A DNA stretch of 64,000 bases from UMGS1889 sp964540575 (GCA_964540575.1 CAZINI010000004.1:1-64000); one strand, 5' to 3'; shown: positions 1 through 10,100, counted from the stretch's first letter. Notes: generated by a model from the letters alone, not told the origin. Numbers and translations: made by a program.

Positions 1-10
1 TGCAATCCCC

Positions 11-226
11 TTTCCCTTTCACCCCACCCTCTTTTCCCCGCTTTACATTTTTGTGAGAGGATATAATTTGTTGTGCTTGGGGTAGTTTGTTTTTATGTTT
101 TTCGCCTGTTACCTTCCTGACCTATGTCGGTTTGTGAAACCACATTTGCGATAACAAAATTAATAATTATGCATTATGAATTGTGAATTATAAATCAGTC
201 AGCCCTCTTTTCCCCGCTTTACATTT
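11..226. repeat. Dispersed intergenic repeat, copy A
   Basis: About 216 bp that recur with high similarity at 51265-51480. Both copies share the block 'cccctttacattt'-like pyrimidine start (CTCTTTTCCCCGCTTTACAT), then GTTTGTGAAACCACATTTGC, then an AT-rich tail containing ATTATGCATTATGAATTGTG. The opening block itself occurs again near 201-226, so the unit looks partly duplicated internally. The rest of 1-459 has no gene, no tRNA and no other structure I can name besides the terminator at 421. Confidence 0.85.
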
Positions 227-420
227 TGTTATGAAATATAGTATAGTGGTTCTTTGGGTAGTTTGTGGTTTTGTAGCCGATAAATTTGCAGTGTTTTGCA
301 ATAAAAGCAAAAGACGGTAGGCTTTTATCTGCGGCTTTTGTATACAAAACGATTAAAGATTAGCATGAAATATGGAAAGTGGAGAGTTGAATTTAGCTAA
401 CATAACATTTTACTAAAGTT

Positions 421-452
421 CGGGGCTGATACCTTTTGCGGTATCAGCCCCG
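421..452 (-). terminator. Hairpin after the mannanase gene
   Basis: A perfect 13-bp stem (CGGGGCTGATACC with GGTATCAGCCCCG) and a six-base loop lie directly downstream of the mannanase stop codon on the minus strand. The following U-run on that strand is weak (AACTTTAG), so termination is inferred from position and stem strength. Confidence 0.7.
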
Positions 453-459
453 TTTAGTG

Positions 460-2079
460 TCATTCGGTTATTTCAAACAATTCCTTCGGCAGCTCATCTC
501 TTGTAATGATAACGTCGCTGTTGTAGACCTTTTCCATCATACCAAGTGAAGTATAGGCGTCGGACAGCGTTGTGGTTCTCAGCTGAACAAGATAGTCGCC
601 GTTCCATACCGCAAACCACAGCCAGTAGGCGTTGTCCCTGACGATAAGCTCGGGGTCAGGCATGGTGGCACATTCGCTCATGGTAACAAGCTTGCCGTTT
701 TTCGCCCAGCCCGATACCTCGGCGAACATATCGGGGCTTACGCCGTAGTCGTGGACATCGCTGTAAATGTCGATGGCAGCTATGTCACAGTATTCGTCGC
801 CGGGGTACCATTCGGCTGACTGTCCGTTCCATACCCAGATAAGATTATCCAGCTGATAATAGTCGGTCATGCGGTGATATAAAAGTTTCCAGAGCCACTT
901 GTAATCATCGGCACCCGATGCACCCCACCAGAACCAGCCGCCGCTTGCCTCGTGGAGCGGACGCCACAGAACGGTAACATTTTCGTCCTCCAGCTTCTGC
1001 ATAAGTGCGGAAATATTGTCAATATCCTTGATTATCCACAGAGCTTCCTCGCTTATCTTTCCTTCGTCGAACAGCTTCTGCACCTCGTCGGGGGAGAGGT
1101 TTGCAAGGTCAATGTCGGTCACGGCATCGCTCAGTCTGAAGGAGGTCTTGTCGGCATAGAAAGCTGTTTCCTTGCAGGGAGCATGCCAGTGCCAGTCGAA
1201 TACGGTAAGACCGCCCTCCTTGTCCCACTGAATGGCAAGTTCAACGTCCCGTCCGTCGGGATTACCCTTGCTGAGTGCAATGGAGTCGAAGATAAAGTCA
1301 AAGGTGCGGACAGCGGGATATTTTCCGAATTTCTTGTAAAGGGCTTCCGTTTCGGTGCTCTTGCCGTGGTCGGTGCACTGTCCCGAAAGGGTGCGTTTCC
1401 CGTATATGGCTTTAAGATACTGATAAATATTCTGCGTTTTCAGATTGGCATAGGGATTGCAAAGCGTTCCCGTTACGTTCTCGTAAAGGCTGTCGCTGAG
1501 CGGTTCGCCGTTCTCAATTTTAATGGAATCGATGGAAAAATAGCTCCAGCCCTCGCCGAGAGTAATGGCGTTTTCGCCCTTTTCGAGGAAAATTCCGTCA
1601 GCGGTCGAATCCTGCCAATCGCCCGCTTCCGAGTTAATGTTCATGACCTTTGAGCCGTTGAACATAAGCGGATTTTCCTTGTGGCTGCCTGCCTGATGCC
1701 GAACCGTCAGCTTGTAATACTGACTTGCGGGAATATCCACAGTCAGCTTGAAATCGGCATTATTGGAGATGGACACATATCCGTCCCCCGAAAATCCCGG
1801 GTAATCTGCCAGAACCACAACGCCGCTAGCTTCCGCCGCAGTTTCCGCTTCAACGAGAATGGAGCATTCCGTCTTTTCGATATTGCCGTCACTGAGCTTA
1901 TCAAAGCTGTAGCTGTCGGCATATTTTATTTTGGACGGGTCTGCTTTGACCCTTTCTGTGACTTTTTCCTCAGAAACCGTTTCCGTTTCGGTTATCGGCG
2001 TGTCTGTCTTGTCCGATGAACAGGCGGTCAGCGTTAGCAGTGCCGCCGCCATTATCGGGATAATGACCGGTTTTTTCAT
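460..2079 (-). CDS. Endo-beta-1,4-mannanase lipoprotein, GH26 with N-terminal CBM35-like domain
   Basis: Secreted enzyme expected to cleave beta-1,4-mannans at the cell surface. The 539-residue protein starts at an ATG eight bases after AGGAGG; a longer frame (to 2100) lacks a binding site. A lipoprotein signal ends in LTLTAC (Cys20). A carbohydrate-binding domain of CBM35 type spans roughly residues 70-190, followed by a GH26 catalytic domain at about 205-520. The acid/base glutamate lies in WRPLHEASGGWFWWG (E377) and the likely nucleophile in TMSECA (E469), as is typical of GH26. It is monocistronic between a strong hairpin and the chemoreceptor terminator. Substrate preference within mannans (plain, gluco- or galactomannan) cannot be read from sequence. 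Confidence 0.9.
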   Translation of the reverse strand: MKKPVIIPIMAAALLTLTACSSDKTDTPITETETVSEEKVTERVKADPSKIKYADSYSFDKLSDGNIEKTECSILVEAETAAEASGVVVLADYPGFSGDGYVSISNNADFKLTVDIPASQYYKLTVRHQAGSHKENPLMFNGSKVMNINSEAGDWQDSTADGIFLEKGENAITLGEGWSYFSIDSIKIENGEPLSDSLYENVTGTLCNPYANLKTQNIYQYLKAIYGKRTLSGQCTDHGKSTETEALYKKFGKYPAVRTFDFIFDSIALSKGNPDGRDVELAIQWDKEGGLTVFDWHWHAPCKETAFYADKTSFRLSDAVTDIDLANLSPDEVQKLFDEGKISEEALWIIKDIDNISALMQKLEDENVTVLWRPLHEASGGWFWWGASGADDYKWLWKLLYHRMTDYYQLDNLIWVWNGQSAEWYPGDEYCDIAAIDIYSDVHDYGVSPDMFAEVSGWAKNGKLVTMSECATMPDPELIVRDNAYWLWFAVWNGDYLVQLRTTTLSDAYTSLGMMEKVYNSDVIITRDELPKELFEITE

Positions 2080-2104
2080 GGATATTTCCTCCTGTTTCAC
2101 TGTG

Positions 2105-2136
2105 AAAAAAAGCGGACGATCAAGCGACCGTCCGCT
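2105..2136 (-). terminator. Rho-independent terminator of the chemoreceptor gene
   Basis: On the minus strand the stem AGCGGACG/CGTCCGCT is followed immediately by a run of seven or more T residues, 20 bases downstream of the chemoreceptor stop codon. Confidence 0.85.
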
Positions 2137-2156
2137 GAATTTTTTCTTGAAAAATA

Positions 2157-4043
2157 TTATCTGAAAATTGCTTCGAGAGAGCCTGCCAGCTTGTCCAGCT
2201 CGGTGGCTGTGGAAGCGGCACTGTTGGAGATCTGAGCATTCTGCTGAATAACTCCCGAAATGTGCATCATACTGTCGGAAATTTCCTCGAAGGAAGCTGC
2301 CTGAGCCTCGGAAGCTGTTGCAATGCTGTCGATAAGTTTGTTGCTTTCGGAAACGCCGCTCATCATCGAACGGAGCTGCTCGGCGGTCTCGTTGGCTATC
2401 CTGCTGCCTTCGTCAACAGCCCGCTTGGTTTCCTCGATAAGGGTCGCTGTGCGGGTGGTAGCTTCGGCACTCTTTGTAGCAAGGGTGCGGACTTCATCAG
2501 CAACAACAGCGAAGCCCTTGCCGTGCTGACCCGCTCTTGCGGCTTCAACGGCTGCATTCAGGGCAAGGATATTTGTCTGGAATGCAATATCCTCGATGGT
2601 CTTTACGATATTGCTGATCTTGTCGGAGGATTCCTCGATCTTAGCCATAGCACTCTGCATTTCGCCAAGTTTTTCGGCACCTGCGTCAAGCTCCTTGGTA
2701 GTTTTGTCCGAGATCCTGCTTGCATTTGCAGCGGATTTTGCGTTGTCCTTTATCTGATCTGCAATTGCGTTGAAGGAAGCGGTGATCTCCTGAACGGTCG
2801 CTGCCTGTGTAGCGGAGCCGTCGGAAAGCTTGGAGGCAACATTCTGCATTTCGGAGGATTCCGAGCCGATATTTGCGGATATTTCGGTGACCTGCCTGAA
2901 CATACGCTGCTGCTCCTCGCTGTGCCTTGCGGTTTCAGCCATATTATCACGGATATTTGCCAGCATGGCGTTGATACCGTTGCTGAGTGTCTCATATTCG
3001 GGACATGTCGCAACGTCGAACACAACGTCCATATCGCCCGAAGAAACGAGATTCAGCTTGCTGAGGATATTATTGATGCCGCTGATGATGACCTTGTTTA
3101 TCATATTATTGAGCAGTGTTATAATTGCGGTGAGCATTACAAGAACGCAAATAATGAAGATGGCCATAAGTATCGCTCTGCCGTCGTATACCTCATCCTT
3201 TGGGAGAGCTGTAATAAGTATGTAATCATCGTTTTCGGTTATGCAGCAATATACCTGAGTGCCGTCTATTTTGCAGAAGATACCGTCTGCACCGGCTAAA
3301 AGCTTGTCAAGGGTACCCAATTCGGAAGCACTTACTCCGATAAGTTCTTTGTTGGGGTGTGCGGCGATAAGTCCGTCCGACTTGGAAATTGCCATTACAT
3401 AACCCGTATTGCCGACTGTAAAGGATTCCAGAACGTTACCTATGCTGTTCTTTTCTATTTGATTTTGAAGTCTGTCGGGGGCATTTCCTACCTGAACGAT
3501 ACCTGTTTTGTCCCTTCTTGACACGCCGATATACTGGAAAAGCTTACCCTCCGCACCGTTGGGCTGGGGTTCCTGAGCGAGCTTAACGGAAGGGTCATTG
3601 AGTATGGATAAAAACGGCTTAGTCTGGTCGCCGGAGGAGAAGTCAAAGCCTATGTATGCAGACACAGTACTCCACTGTATAATGCCCTTTTCATCGGTAA
3701 CGTGCAGTTCATCTACATCGAGCATTGCTTTTATTTCATCAAGCTTTTTCGCATCGCCCAGGATAGACGGATCAAGCTCTATCATTTGTGCAAAAGCGTC
3801 TGCCTTGGCAATATAGTCGGTATTCAGCTGATCGGTCAGCTCGGCTATCTCGGCATCGTTGGCTTCAAGCTTTTCGAGAACGTCAACTATACGATTTTCG
3901 GCTGTGGACTCGGCATTTGACTTCATAACCGTCGTCTGAACGATAAACAGCACGGAGATCATAAATATCAAAGCGGCATTGCAGACAATTACGATACGTT
4001 TGTTTAAGATCTTCCTCAATTCGTAAACCCCCTGATGATTCAT
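2157..4043 (-). CDS. Methyl-accepting chemotaxis protein
   Basis: Transmembrane chemoreceptor that would signal to a CheA-CheW complex. Of 628 residues, helix 18-39 is the first membrane span, 45-285 is an extracytoplasmic sensor of Cache type, 289-312 the second span, about 313-365 a HAMP domain, and the rest the coiled-coil signalling domain. The conserved hairpin tip EDIAFQTNILALNAAVEAAR is at 484-503. No CheR or CheB docking tail is evident at the C-terminus. The ATG at 4043 has no clear ribosome binding site; a TTG at 4019 preceded by AGGGGGT is an alternative start eight codons later. Ligand unknown. It has its own promoter and terminator, so it is probably a stand-alone receptor. Confidence 0.93.
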   Translation of the reverse strand: MNHQGVYELRKILNKRIVIVCNAALIFMISVLFIVQTTVMKSNAESTAENRIVDVLEKLEANDAEIAELTDQLNTDYIAKADAFAQMIELDPSILGDAKKLDEIKAMLDVDELHVTDEKGIIQWSTVSAYIGFDFSSGDQTKPFLSILNDPSVKLAQEPQPNGAEGKLFQYIGVSRRDKTGIVQVGNAPDRLQNQIEKNSIGNVLESFTVGNTGYVMAISKSDGLIAAHPNKELIGVSASELGTLDKLLAGADGIFCKIDGTQVYCCITENDDYILITALPKDEVYDGRAILMAIFIICVLVMLTAIITLLNNMINKVIISGINNILSKLNLVSSGDMDVVFDVATCPEYETLSNGINAMLANIRDNMAETARHSEEQQRMFRQVTEISANIGSESSEMQNVASKLSDGSATQAATVQEITASFNAIADQIKDNAKSAANASRISDKTTKELDAGAEKLGEMQSAMAKIEESSDKISNIVKTIEDIAFQTNILALNAAVEAARAGQHGKGFAVVADEVRTLATKSAEATTRTATLIEETKRAVDEGSRIANETAEQLRSMMSGVSESNKLIDSIATASEAQAASFEEISDSMMHISGVIQQNAQISNSAASTATELDKLAGSLEAIFR

Positions 4044-4117
4044 TTTTACTTTTTGAACAAATATCTACTAATTAAGTCGTTTTTGATTAAATGTTGTCAA
4101 ATTATGTCAGCAACACT

Positions 4118-4146
4118 ATTATACCATATTAAAACCTAAAAATCAA
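4118..4146 (-). promoter_or_regulatory. SigA-type promoter of the chemoreceptor gene
   Basis: On the minus strand TTGATT and TATAAT are separated by 17 bases, giving a predicted start near 4111. It sits in the divergent region shared with the Rrf2 gene. Confidence 0.7.
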
Positions 4147-4184
4147 TAGGTTTTTGGTAATTTTTAAAAAATTCTCAAAAACAG

Positions 4185-4213
4185 TTGAAAACTTATAAAA
4201 CCTATGTTATAAT
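4185..4213 (+). promoter_or_regulatory. SigA-type promoter of the Rrf2 regulator
   Basis: TTGAAA-17-TATAAT on the plus strand. Directly downstream the sequence GGTAATTAGTAGGTAATTT contains two GGTAATT repeats that overlap the likely start point and could be the regulator's own operator; that last step is inference. Confidence 0.75.
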
Positions 4214-4259
4214 GGTAATTAGTAGGTAATTTGATTTTAACGGAAAGGATATGTAACAT

Positions 4260-4694
4260 ATGAAAATCTCAACAAAGGGCAGATATGCTCTCAGAATGAT
4301 GCTTGATCTGGCGGAAAATCAGGGTGACGGCTATGTTGCACTCAAGGACATTGCCGAGCGGCAGGGTATTTCAAAAAAGTATCTTGAGCAGATAGTTCCT
4401 CTGCTGAACAAATCGGGAATGCTGAAAACCAACCGTGGCTATCAGGGCGGCTATCGGCTTTCAAAGGCACCGTCGGGGTATACGGTGGGGGAGATACTCA
4501 GGGTCACAGAGGGCAGTCTGTCGCCTGTTTCCTGCATTGAATATCCCGAAAATGAATGCCCCAATGCAGACAAATGCCCTACATTGGGGATATGGAAGGG
4601 GCTTTACGATGTGGTGAACAAGTACCTTGACGGCATCACCCTTGAGGACGTTATCGCCAATTCGGCAGGCGGGGCGGACAGTGCCTGCCTTTAA
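4260..4694 (+). CDS. Rrf2/IscR-family transcriptional regulator
   Basis: Winged-helix repressor of the Rrf2 family, 144 residues, the usual length. The N-terminal MKISTKGRYALRMM and the recognition helix region ISKKYLEQI are typical. Three cysteines (92, 100, 106) follow in SC-x7-C-x5-C arrangement, close to the IscR cluster ligands, so an iron-sulphur-responsive role is plausible. No cysteine desulphurase or scaffold gene follows; the next gene is convergent. The start is supported by GAAAGGA upstream. Target genes cannot be told from the window, but it is divergent from the chemoreceptor. Confidence 0.88.
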   Translation: MKISTKGRYALRMMLDLAENQGDGYVALKDIAERQGISKKYLEQIVPLLNKSGMLKTNRGYQGGYRLSKAPSGYTVGEILRVTEGSLSPVSCIEYPENECPNADKCPTLGIWKGLYDVVNKYLDGITLEDVIANSAGGADSACL

Positions 4695-4698
4695 ATTG

Positions 4699-5340
4699 TC
4701 ATTTCACCTCTGAATGACTGTAAATGTAAAATTCCTCCTGAGAGGGACGGTATTCCTTTTTCAGGGGCGGAAAGCTTTTGTCAAACTCTTCCGCTTTCTC
4801 ATTTTCGATGAAATATGCGGGGCTGTCACTATACTGCCATTTTCTGCCGTCAAGGGCGTTTTCCTTTAATTCCTTTACCATCATAGCCATAGGGAAAATG
4901 CCGCCTTCAAGGCAGACATTATATTTTTGGCTGCTTTTGAAGCCTCTTGATACATAGTTTGCGGGGCTGCCGTAGATGACAATGCAGTCAAATCCCATTT
5001 CCTCTGCTTTTTTAAATGAGTGTTCAAGCAGTGCCTTTCCTATGCCCTTTCGCTGATATTCGGGCAGGACGCTTAACGGTCCGAATGTCAGGACGGTTTT
5101 CTCATTTCCGTTTTCATCTGTGAGCTTTCCCTTGGCATACATTACATTTCCCACAATGCGTCCGTCCAGCACAGCCACAAGGTCAAGCTCGGGAATGAAA
5201 TCCTCATGCTCTCTTAAAACGTGGGCGAGATAATGCTCGCTGCACCCGGGGACATTTAAATTCCAGAATGCGTTTCTGATAAGATTTTCGACCTCGGAAT
5301 AGTCACTTATTTCTTCGTTTCTAATAACAATATTTTCCAT
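4699..5340 (-). CDS. GNAT-family N-acetyltransferase
   Basis: Acetyl-CoA-dependent acyltransferase of 213 residues. The acetyl-CoA loop is seen in VLPEYQRKGIGKALLE at about residues 91-106, preceded by the FGPLSV strand. The closing strand with the usual aromatic/glycine motif (NYVSRGF) is present. The C-terminal 50 residues are longer than in minimal GNATs. AAGGAG lies seven bases before the ATG. It follows the exonuclease gene but an intrinsic terminator separates them. Substrate unknown. Confidence 0.85.
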   Translation of the reverse strand: MENIVIRNEEISDYSEVENLIRNAFWNLNVPGCSEHYLAHVLREHEDFIPELDLVAVLDGRIVGNVMYAKGKLTDENGNEKTVLTFGPLSVLPEYQRKGIGKALLEHSFKKAEEMGFDCIVIYGSPANYVSRGFKSSQKYNVCLEGGIFPMAMMVKELKENALDGRKWQYSDSPAYFIENEKAEEFDKSFPPLKKEYRPSQEEFYIYSHSEVK

Positions 5341-5362
5341 TTTATGCTCCTTGCTTATGAAA

Positions 5363-5387
5363 AACGGCTTGCTCTCGGCAAGCCGTT
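5363..5387 (-). terminator. Terminator after the exonuclease gene
   Basis: Stem AACGGCTTGC/GCAAGCCGTT with a five-base loop, followed on the minus strand by TTTTTC. It also has a T-rich tract on the plus side, so it could work in both directions. Confidence 0.8.
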
Positions 5388-5390
5388 TCT

Positions 5391-6059
5391 CTATTTTTTC
5401 CTTGTTTTTACCTTTATCATATCCGAAAGCTTGAAGCCTCCCATATCCTTGGAATTGAAGGTGACTCTTGAACGGGACTTCAATTCGTCCATACGCTTGC
5501 TGTCACAGAGCATTGCAAGGATGCGTGCGGTGTTTTCGGCATCTGCGAGGGCGGAATGCTCCGCTCCCACAAAGGTTATCTGAAGAATATTCAGTGCAGT
5601 AGTAAGATTTGCGGGACGGGAAAGTCCCATTTTCCTTGAATAGATCCTCTGCAGGTCTATCCAGCGGGGGAAAACCGCTTCTGCCTTAGGCAGAAAGCCC
5701 TTGAATTCTGCTTCACGCATTATCTGAAGCTTGTCGGTCTTGCTCCAGCTGTAAGCGGTGATCTTTCTGTCCCCGACCCATTCGATAAATCTGTCCAGCG
5801 ATGCTTCGTAGCAGTCGGCGTCCTTGACGTCGTCGTATGTAATCCCCGTAAGCTTGGTTATTTCGGGGGCGATGGAATCGGCGTGTTCCGGTTTGACGTA
5901 GCATCGGAAGCTGTCACAGGTTTCGTTATTGTCATCGAGAATAACTGCGGCGATCTCAATTATTTCGTAATTAAGCAGGTGAGAGGGGTCCTCAAGCTCG
6001 GGTGCCCTTTTTACGGGATTGAACTCAAGGTCTATCACCAGCTTTTGGTAGCCTGTCAT
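5391..6059 (-). CDS. DEDDh-type 3'-5' exonuclease
   Basis: Member of the DnaQ-like exonuclease superfamily, 222 residues. Exo I residues D10 and E12 are in VIDLEF, Exo II aspartate is D109 in WSKTD, and Exo III residues H168 and D173 are in EHSALADAEN, so all catalytic positions are kept. It is a free-standing enzyme rather than a polymerase domain; DNA versus RNA substrate is open (KapD/RNase T-like proteins are also possible). AAAGGA precedes the ATG. It lies 30 bases after the enzyme I-like gene and probably shares its promoter. Confidence 0.85.
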   Translation of the reverse strand: MTGYQKLVIDLEFNPVKRAPELEDPSHLLNYEIIEIAAVILDDNNETCDSFRCYVKPEHADSIAPEITKLTGITYDDVKDADCYEASLDRFIEWVGDRKITAYSWSKTDKLQIMREAEFKGFLPKAEAVFPRWIDLQRIYSRKMGLSRPANLTTALNILQITFVGAEHSALADAENTARILAMLCDSKRMDELKSRSRVTFNSKDMGGFKLSDMIKVKTRKK

Positions 6060-6089
6060 TTCATCAGTCCTTTCAGAACAATGCAGAGG

Positions 6090-6872
6090 TCAGCCTACCT
6101 GACATTCGCTGAGCAGGCAAAGCTTGTTGACGCTGTGCACATTCTGCATTCTGTATTTCATTCTTCTGACGGTCGCTTCGTCGGGTTCGAGGTAGACTGT
6201 TCCCGTAAAGCCGTCGATTATAGCTTCCTTGCCGTTGTCCTTTTCGGAGATAAGCTCGCTTATGCCGATAATAGACGGCAACTGCATATTTCTCGCAAGT
6301 ATAGCAGCGTGAGAGCCCGAGGAACCGTTTTCGGAGATAAAGCCCAGCACGTCCTGCCTGCCAAGCTCAATAGTTTCACTGGGAACAAATTCATCGGAAA
6401 CGATTATCGAAGGCTCTTCGGGGGCTTCTATCCTGTCGCTTATACCGTAAAGAATACGAATTATTCGGTCGGAAACGTCCCTTATATCAGCAGCTCTGCC
6501 CTGCATATACGGGTCATCGATACGTCTGAGCATATTTGCAAAATTATCTGAGGTAAGCTTAACGGCGTACTCGGCGTTCATATCGAAGCCTCGCATCATA
6601 GCTTCTGCCGAGTCCACATAATCCCTGTCGGACAGCAGCATAAGATGTATCTGGAAGATAGCTGCGTCCTCTCTGCCGACACGTTCGAGAGCCTTTGCGT
6701 ACAGCCTTTCCAGCTGAGCGGCGGCGGCTTCTCTTGCCTGCTGAAATCTCAGAACTTCCTTTTCGCTGTCATCAATTCTGGTAAGCGACAGCGGAGCTTT
6801 ATTTTTATTGAAAAATGCTATCCGTCCCATGGCAATACCGCCGGAAACTCCCGTACCGTGCATAGTTTTCAT
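6090..6872 (-). CDS. PTS enzyme I-like protein lacking the PEP-binding domain
   Basis: 260 residues that correspond to only the N-terminal half of PTS enzyme I: the HPr-interacting helical part (IFQIHLMLLSD near 72-82) and the swivelling phosphohistidine domain with the active-site histidine in SGSHAAILAR (H188, very close to H189 of the E. coli enzyme). The protein stops after the linker (YLEPDEATVRRM plus about 20 unrelated residues); the C-terminal TIM-barrel that binds phosphoenolpyruvate is absent, and no frame in the 30-base gap to the next gene encodes it. It therefore should not autophosphorylate from PEP by itself. The start is the ATG at 6872, eight to nine bases after GGGAGGTG; the 35 residues of the longer frame look spurious. 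A regulatory or phosphate-accepting role is inference. Confidence 0.82.
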   Translation of the reverse strand: MKTMHGTGVSGGIAMGRIAFFNKNKAPLSLTRIDDSEKEVLRFQQAREAAAAQLERLYAKALERVGREDAAIFQIHLMLLSDRDYVDSAEAMMRGFDMNAEYAVKLTSDNFANMLRRIDDPYMQGRAADIRDVSDRIIRILYGISDRIEAPEEPSIIVSDEFVPSETIELGRQDVLGFISENGSSGSHAAILARNMQLPSIIGISELISEKDNGKEAIIDGFTGTVYLEPDEATVRRMKYRMQNVHSVNKLCLLSECQVG

Positions 6873-7006
6873 AGCTTCAAACACCTCCCTGCGGATAGTA
6901 TATATAAACGTTAAACATCTTTTTGCTGTACATTCTGCCGGCTGCCGACGGTGATCTTGGCGGCGGCAAAAGGGCATAATTAACGTGCAGATTATTCTTC
7001 AATCAT

Positions 7007-7035
7007 ATAATAACATATTTGCAGATAAAAGTCAA
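7007..7035 (-). promoter_or_regulatory. Promoter of the enzyme I-like/exonuclease operon
   Basis: TTGACT-17-TATTAT on the minus strand; predicted start near 7000, leaving a leader of about 125 nt before the gene. Confidence 0.7.
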
Positions 7036-7141
7036 GCATTTTCACAAACTTTTCACGATGAATTATATGTCGATTTGTGCAAAGTGTATATATGTGTGAA
7101 AAGATTTTTGTGTATTGGGAAATTTTTGGTATACAAAAAAG

Positions 7142-7169
7142 AAATTTGCAGTAAATTTTACTCAAATTT
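7142..7169 (-). terminator. AT-rich terminator overlapping the addB stop codon
   Basis: On the minus strand the arms AAATTTG and CAAATTT, with an inner AGTAA/TTACT pairing, precede CTTTTTTG. The TAA stop codon of addB lies in the left arm. Confidence 0.6.
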
Positions 7170-10100
7170 ATACTTTTTCATTCTTGACGGCGGGAAATTT
7201 CCGCAGACAGACTTATAATCGCAGTAGGAACAGGGCAGTGATTTTCCGTCGGCGTCCAGCAGGGGGAGGGAGTCAACGCTGCCGCCGTAAAGCTTGTCGG
7301 CGGCTTCCTTCAGCAGATTTTCGGTGTGCTCTCTCAGCTCCTTCATTTTTTCGGCGGTAACGAGCTTGGAATATCTCTTGTCATATGCTCTGACCGTATC
7401 ATTTGAGGCGGCGGTTTCCTTGACGGGGATATATCTGCCGTTCACCGCTGTTCTGTCCTGATTTTTGCCGCTTGCGGCGGGCTTTTCCATTGCGGAAATA
7501 ACGCCGTAATCCTCCAGAACAAGCCCTTTCATCTTGCGGAACTTGTCGTCCTCCTTTTGGACATCCGCTTCATCGGCGTTGCGTCCCAGCGTTGGCGTGA
7601 CAACTCCCGCAGGCTGATACAGCACCCCCGCAGGCTCGGCATCGGAAAATTCGCCCTGCTTATCATCGGTCAGCATAAACAGATAGAAAAGCATCTGCAT
7701 ATTCGTGCCGTTGTAAATATCCGAGAGCTTGAAAACCTTTTTGCCCGATTTATAATCCACCACACGGAGATATTTTTTCTTGTCATCGGTTTCCCAAATA
7801 TCAACACGGTCGGCTATACCGCTGAAAAATATGGAAGCGTTATCTCCCGCAGGCTGTCTGAATTTCACCTTGAACTCAAATTTTTTCGGCACGAAGGAGG
7901 ATTGTGCCAGCTCCGCCTGGAGATGGACGGCAAGGCTTTTCACCGTGTCGAGTATTCTGTCATAGTTGGCGTTGAACCGCATAGTTTTGCCGTAGGAGCC
8001 GCAAAGCTTTTCATTTCGGTAATCGGTCAGAGCGGATCTGATCTCATTATCCAGCTGAACGGCGGGCAGTGCGGGGAACTTTTCCCCGTGGTCGGACATT
8101 AGCCTGAACAGGCAGTAGTGTATTGCCGAGCCGCTGACATTTGACTGCAATTTTAGCTGTTTTCTGGCGTAAATTCTCAGGCAGTACTGGCAGAAGAACG
8201 CAAACGGGCATTTGGAAAATGTTTCAAAGCTTGATGCGGACATAGGTATGCTGCTGCCGAAAAATTCCGCCGCAAGGGACGCACTGCCGATCTGATGGGG
8301 AGATTTCCGTCCCGCCCTGTCTAGGGAATCCACCAGCGGAGCGGTTGCGGGATTGCTTTTGAGATATGCCTTTAGGCTGGCGGTTTCCGTGTCCGTCCGT
8401 TCGATATTTCGGGCATAGGAATAGAACGCCGCCTTATCGGTGGTGGAGAAAAACTGCTGGGGCAGCTCTGCTATCTTTATGGGGGATATGCCGAGTATGC
8501 CGCAGGTCTGGCTTATTAGGCAGGAGGGGTACTGAGCCGCTCCGTTGGCGTCTGCCAGGGTGTATGTAAGATACAGCTTTTCCGATGCCGCCGAGATCAT
8601 ATTGTAGGCGATGAACCGTTCCTCCGCTGATTTCACCTCAGTGTCGCCCGACAGCTTAAGCCCTTTTGCTTCAAGCTCCATGCGTTCCCTTGCGGTAAAA
8701 AGTCCCGATGCTTTTGCGGGCATAGGGAAAATGCCGTCGTTTACTCCCAGTATAAAAATAACCTTCGGGTCGGCAAGGCGGGCAGTTTCGGCAGGCTCAA
8801 CGGTAACGCAGTCCAAAGTCTGCGGCGGCTCCGAGAGCTTTAGCTTTGAAAGTCCCGCCGAGAACAGGCTGTAAAAGTCGGAAAGAGTGAAGCTGTCGCC
8901 GTCTGCTGCCCGTCTTATGGCGGAGATGAACCGTGCAAGGGATTCCAGCAGCTGCTTATGTTCTCGTGCGGCGGTCATACTTTCCGCATCGGGGATAACG
9001 TCCCTGCCGTCCGTCAGCTGTTCAATAACGGCAGCGGTGTTTTCTATCAGCTTGACTTCATTGAGATATTGGCAGAACAGCATGCATATCTCATCGGCAG
9101 TTTTTCCGTCGGCAGCTTTTTTGAAGCGTTCGACAGGCTCAAGGACAGAGCGGCGTATCTTTTCGGGGAGGAAGCTTTCAAGCTCCTCGGCGGAAAGCTC
9201 GGTCATATCGGTCTTGTAGACAAATTCCCGAGAGAGGAGATCTCTGTCTATACTAAGAGTATAAATATAATTTTCAAATTCGGAAACTTCTTCCTGAGAA
9301 AATCCCGAAAGCCCCGTTTTCAGCAGACGGAGCACATCCTCCGCCTCAGGATATGCAGATGCGGCAATTTTCAGTGCCGAAGCCGCAAAAACCATTTCGG
9401 GACGGTTTCCCGCAGCCTGCTTTCCGCTGCCGCTGCCCACTATCCCGTAACGTTCAAAGGCACCCTCCAGCACGGGACGATAGCTCGGCATATTTCTCGA
9501 AACAACGGCGATATCCGAATATTTATAGCCTTCCTCGGCAGTCAGTCGGCGTATTTCCGCACAGACGTAATCCACCTCGCTGTAAATGTCCTCGCCTTCG
9601 GCTATCTTCACATTTTCGCTGTTTCCCGAATAGCTTTTCCGAACCGAGCGGAGTATATTTTCCGAAAGAAACCGCAGATCATCGGCAGCAAAACGCACAG
9701 CACCGTCAATGTGAAGCCTTTGGACATCGGCAGCCGATTCCTCCGCCAGAGCCGTGAGCCGCATTGCGGTTTCGTTTGGCGTATCGAAAAGGCTGTATTT
9801 CTTTTTGGGCTGCTTTTCGGCTGACAAGGCGACCGTCACCGAACGGGCTGAGGAAAGCATTGCGGCGATCATCTTGTACTGATCTCCCGTAAAGCTTTTG
9901 AATTCGTCGATGAAAATATCCGCATCTTGGAAAAAAACGTTTTTATGGGCAATAAGGGCAGCCTCGTAAATGTCGGCGTGGCTGTCCTTGAAGCCCGATT
10001 CGGCAAGATTTTTCGTATACTCGGCATATATCAGGGCAATATCCGCCAGCTTGATGCTGCCCTCCGAAATGCTGCAAAATTTGCTGAGGTCCTCGGGGGA

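Noticed and set aside
1..459. tRNA or small RNA genes in the gene-free left end
   Set aside because: No cloverleaf or TPsiC-like motif seen; the stretch is explained by the repeat and the mannanase hairpin.
4208..4240. IscR-type operator downstream of the Rrf2 promoter
   Set aside because: The GGTAATT direct repeat does not match the known IscR consensus closely enough to list as a site; mentioned only as a possibility.
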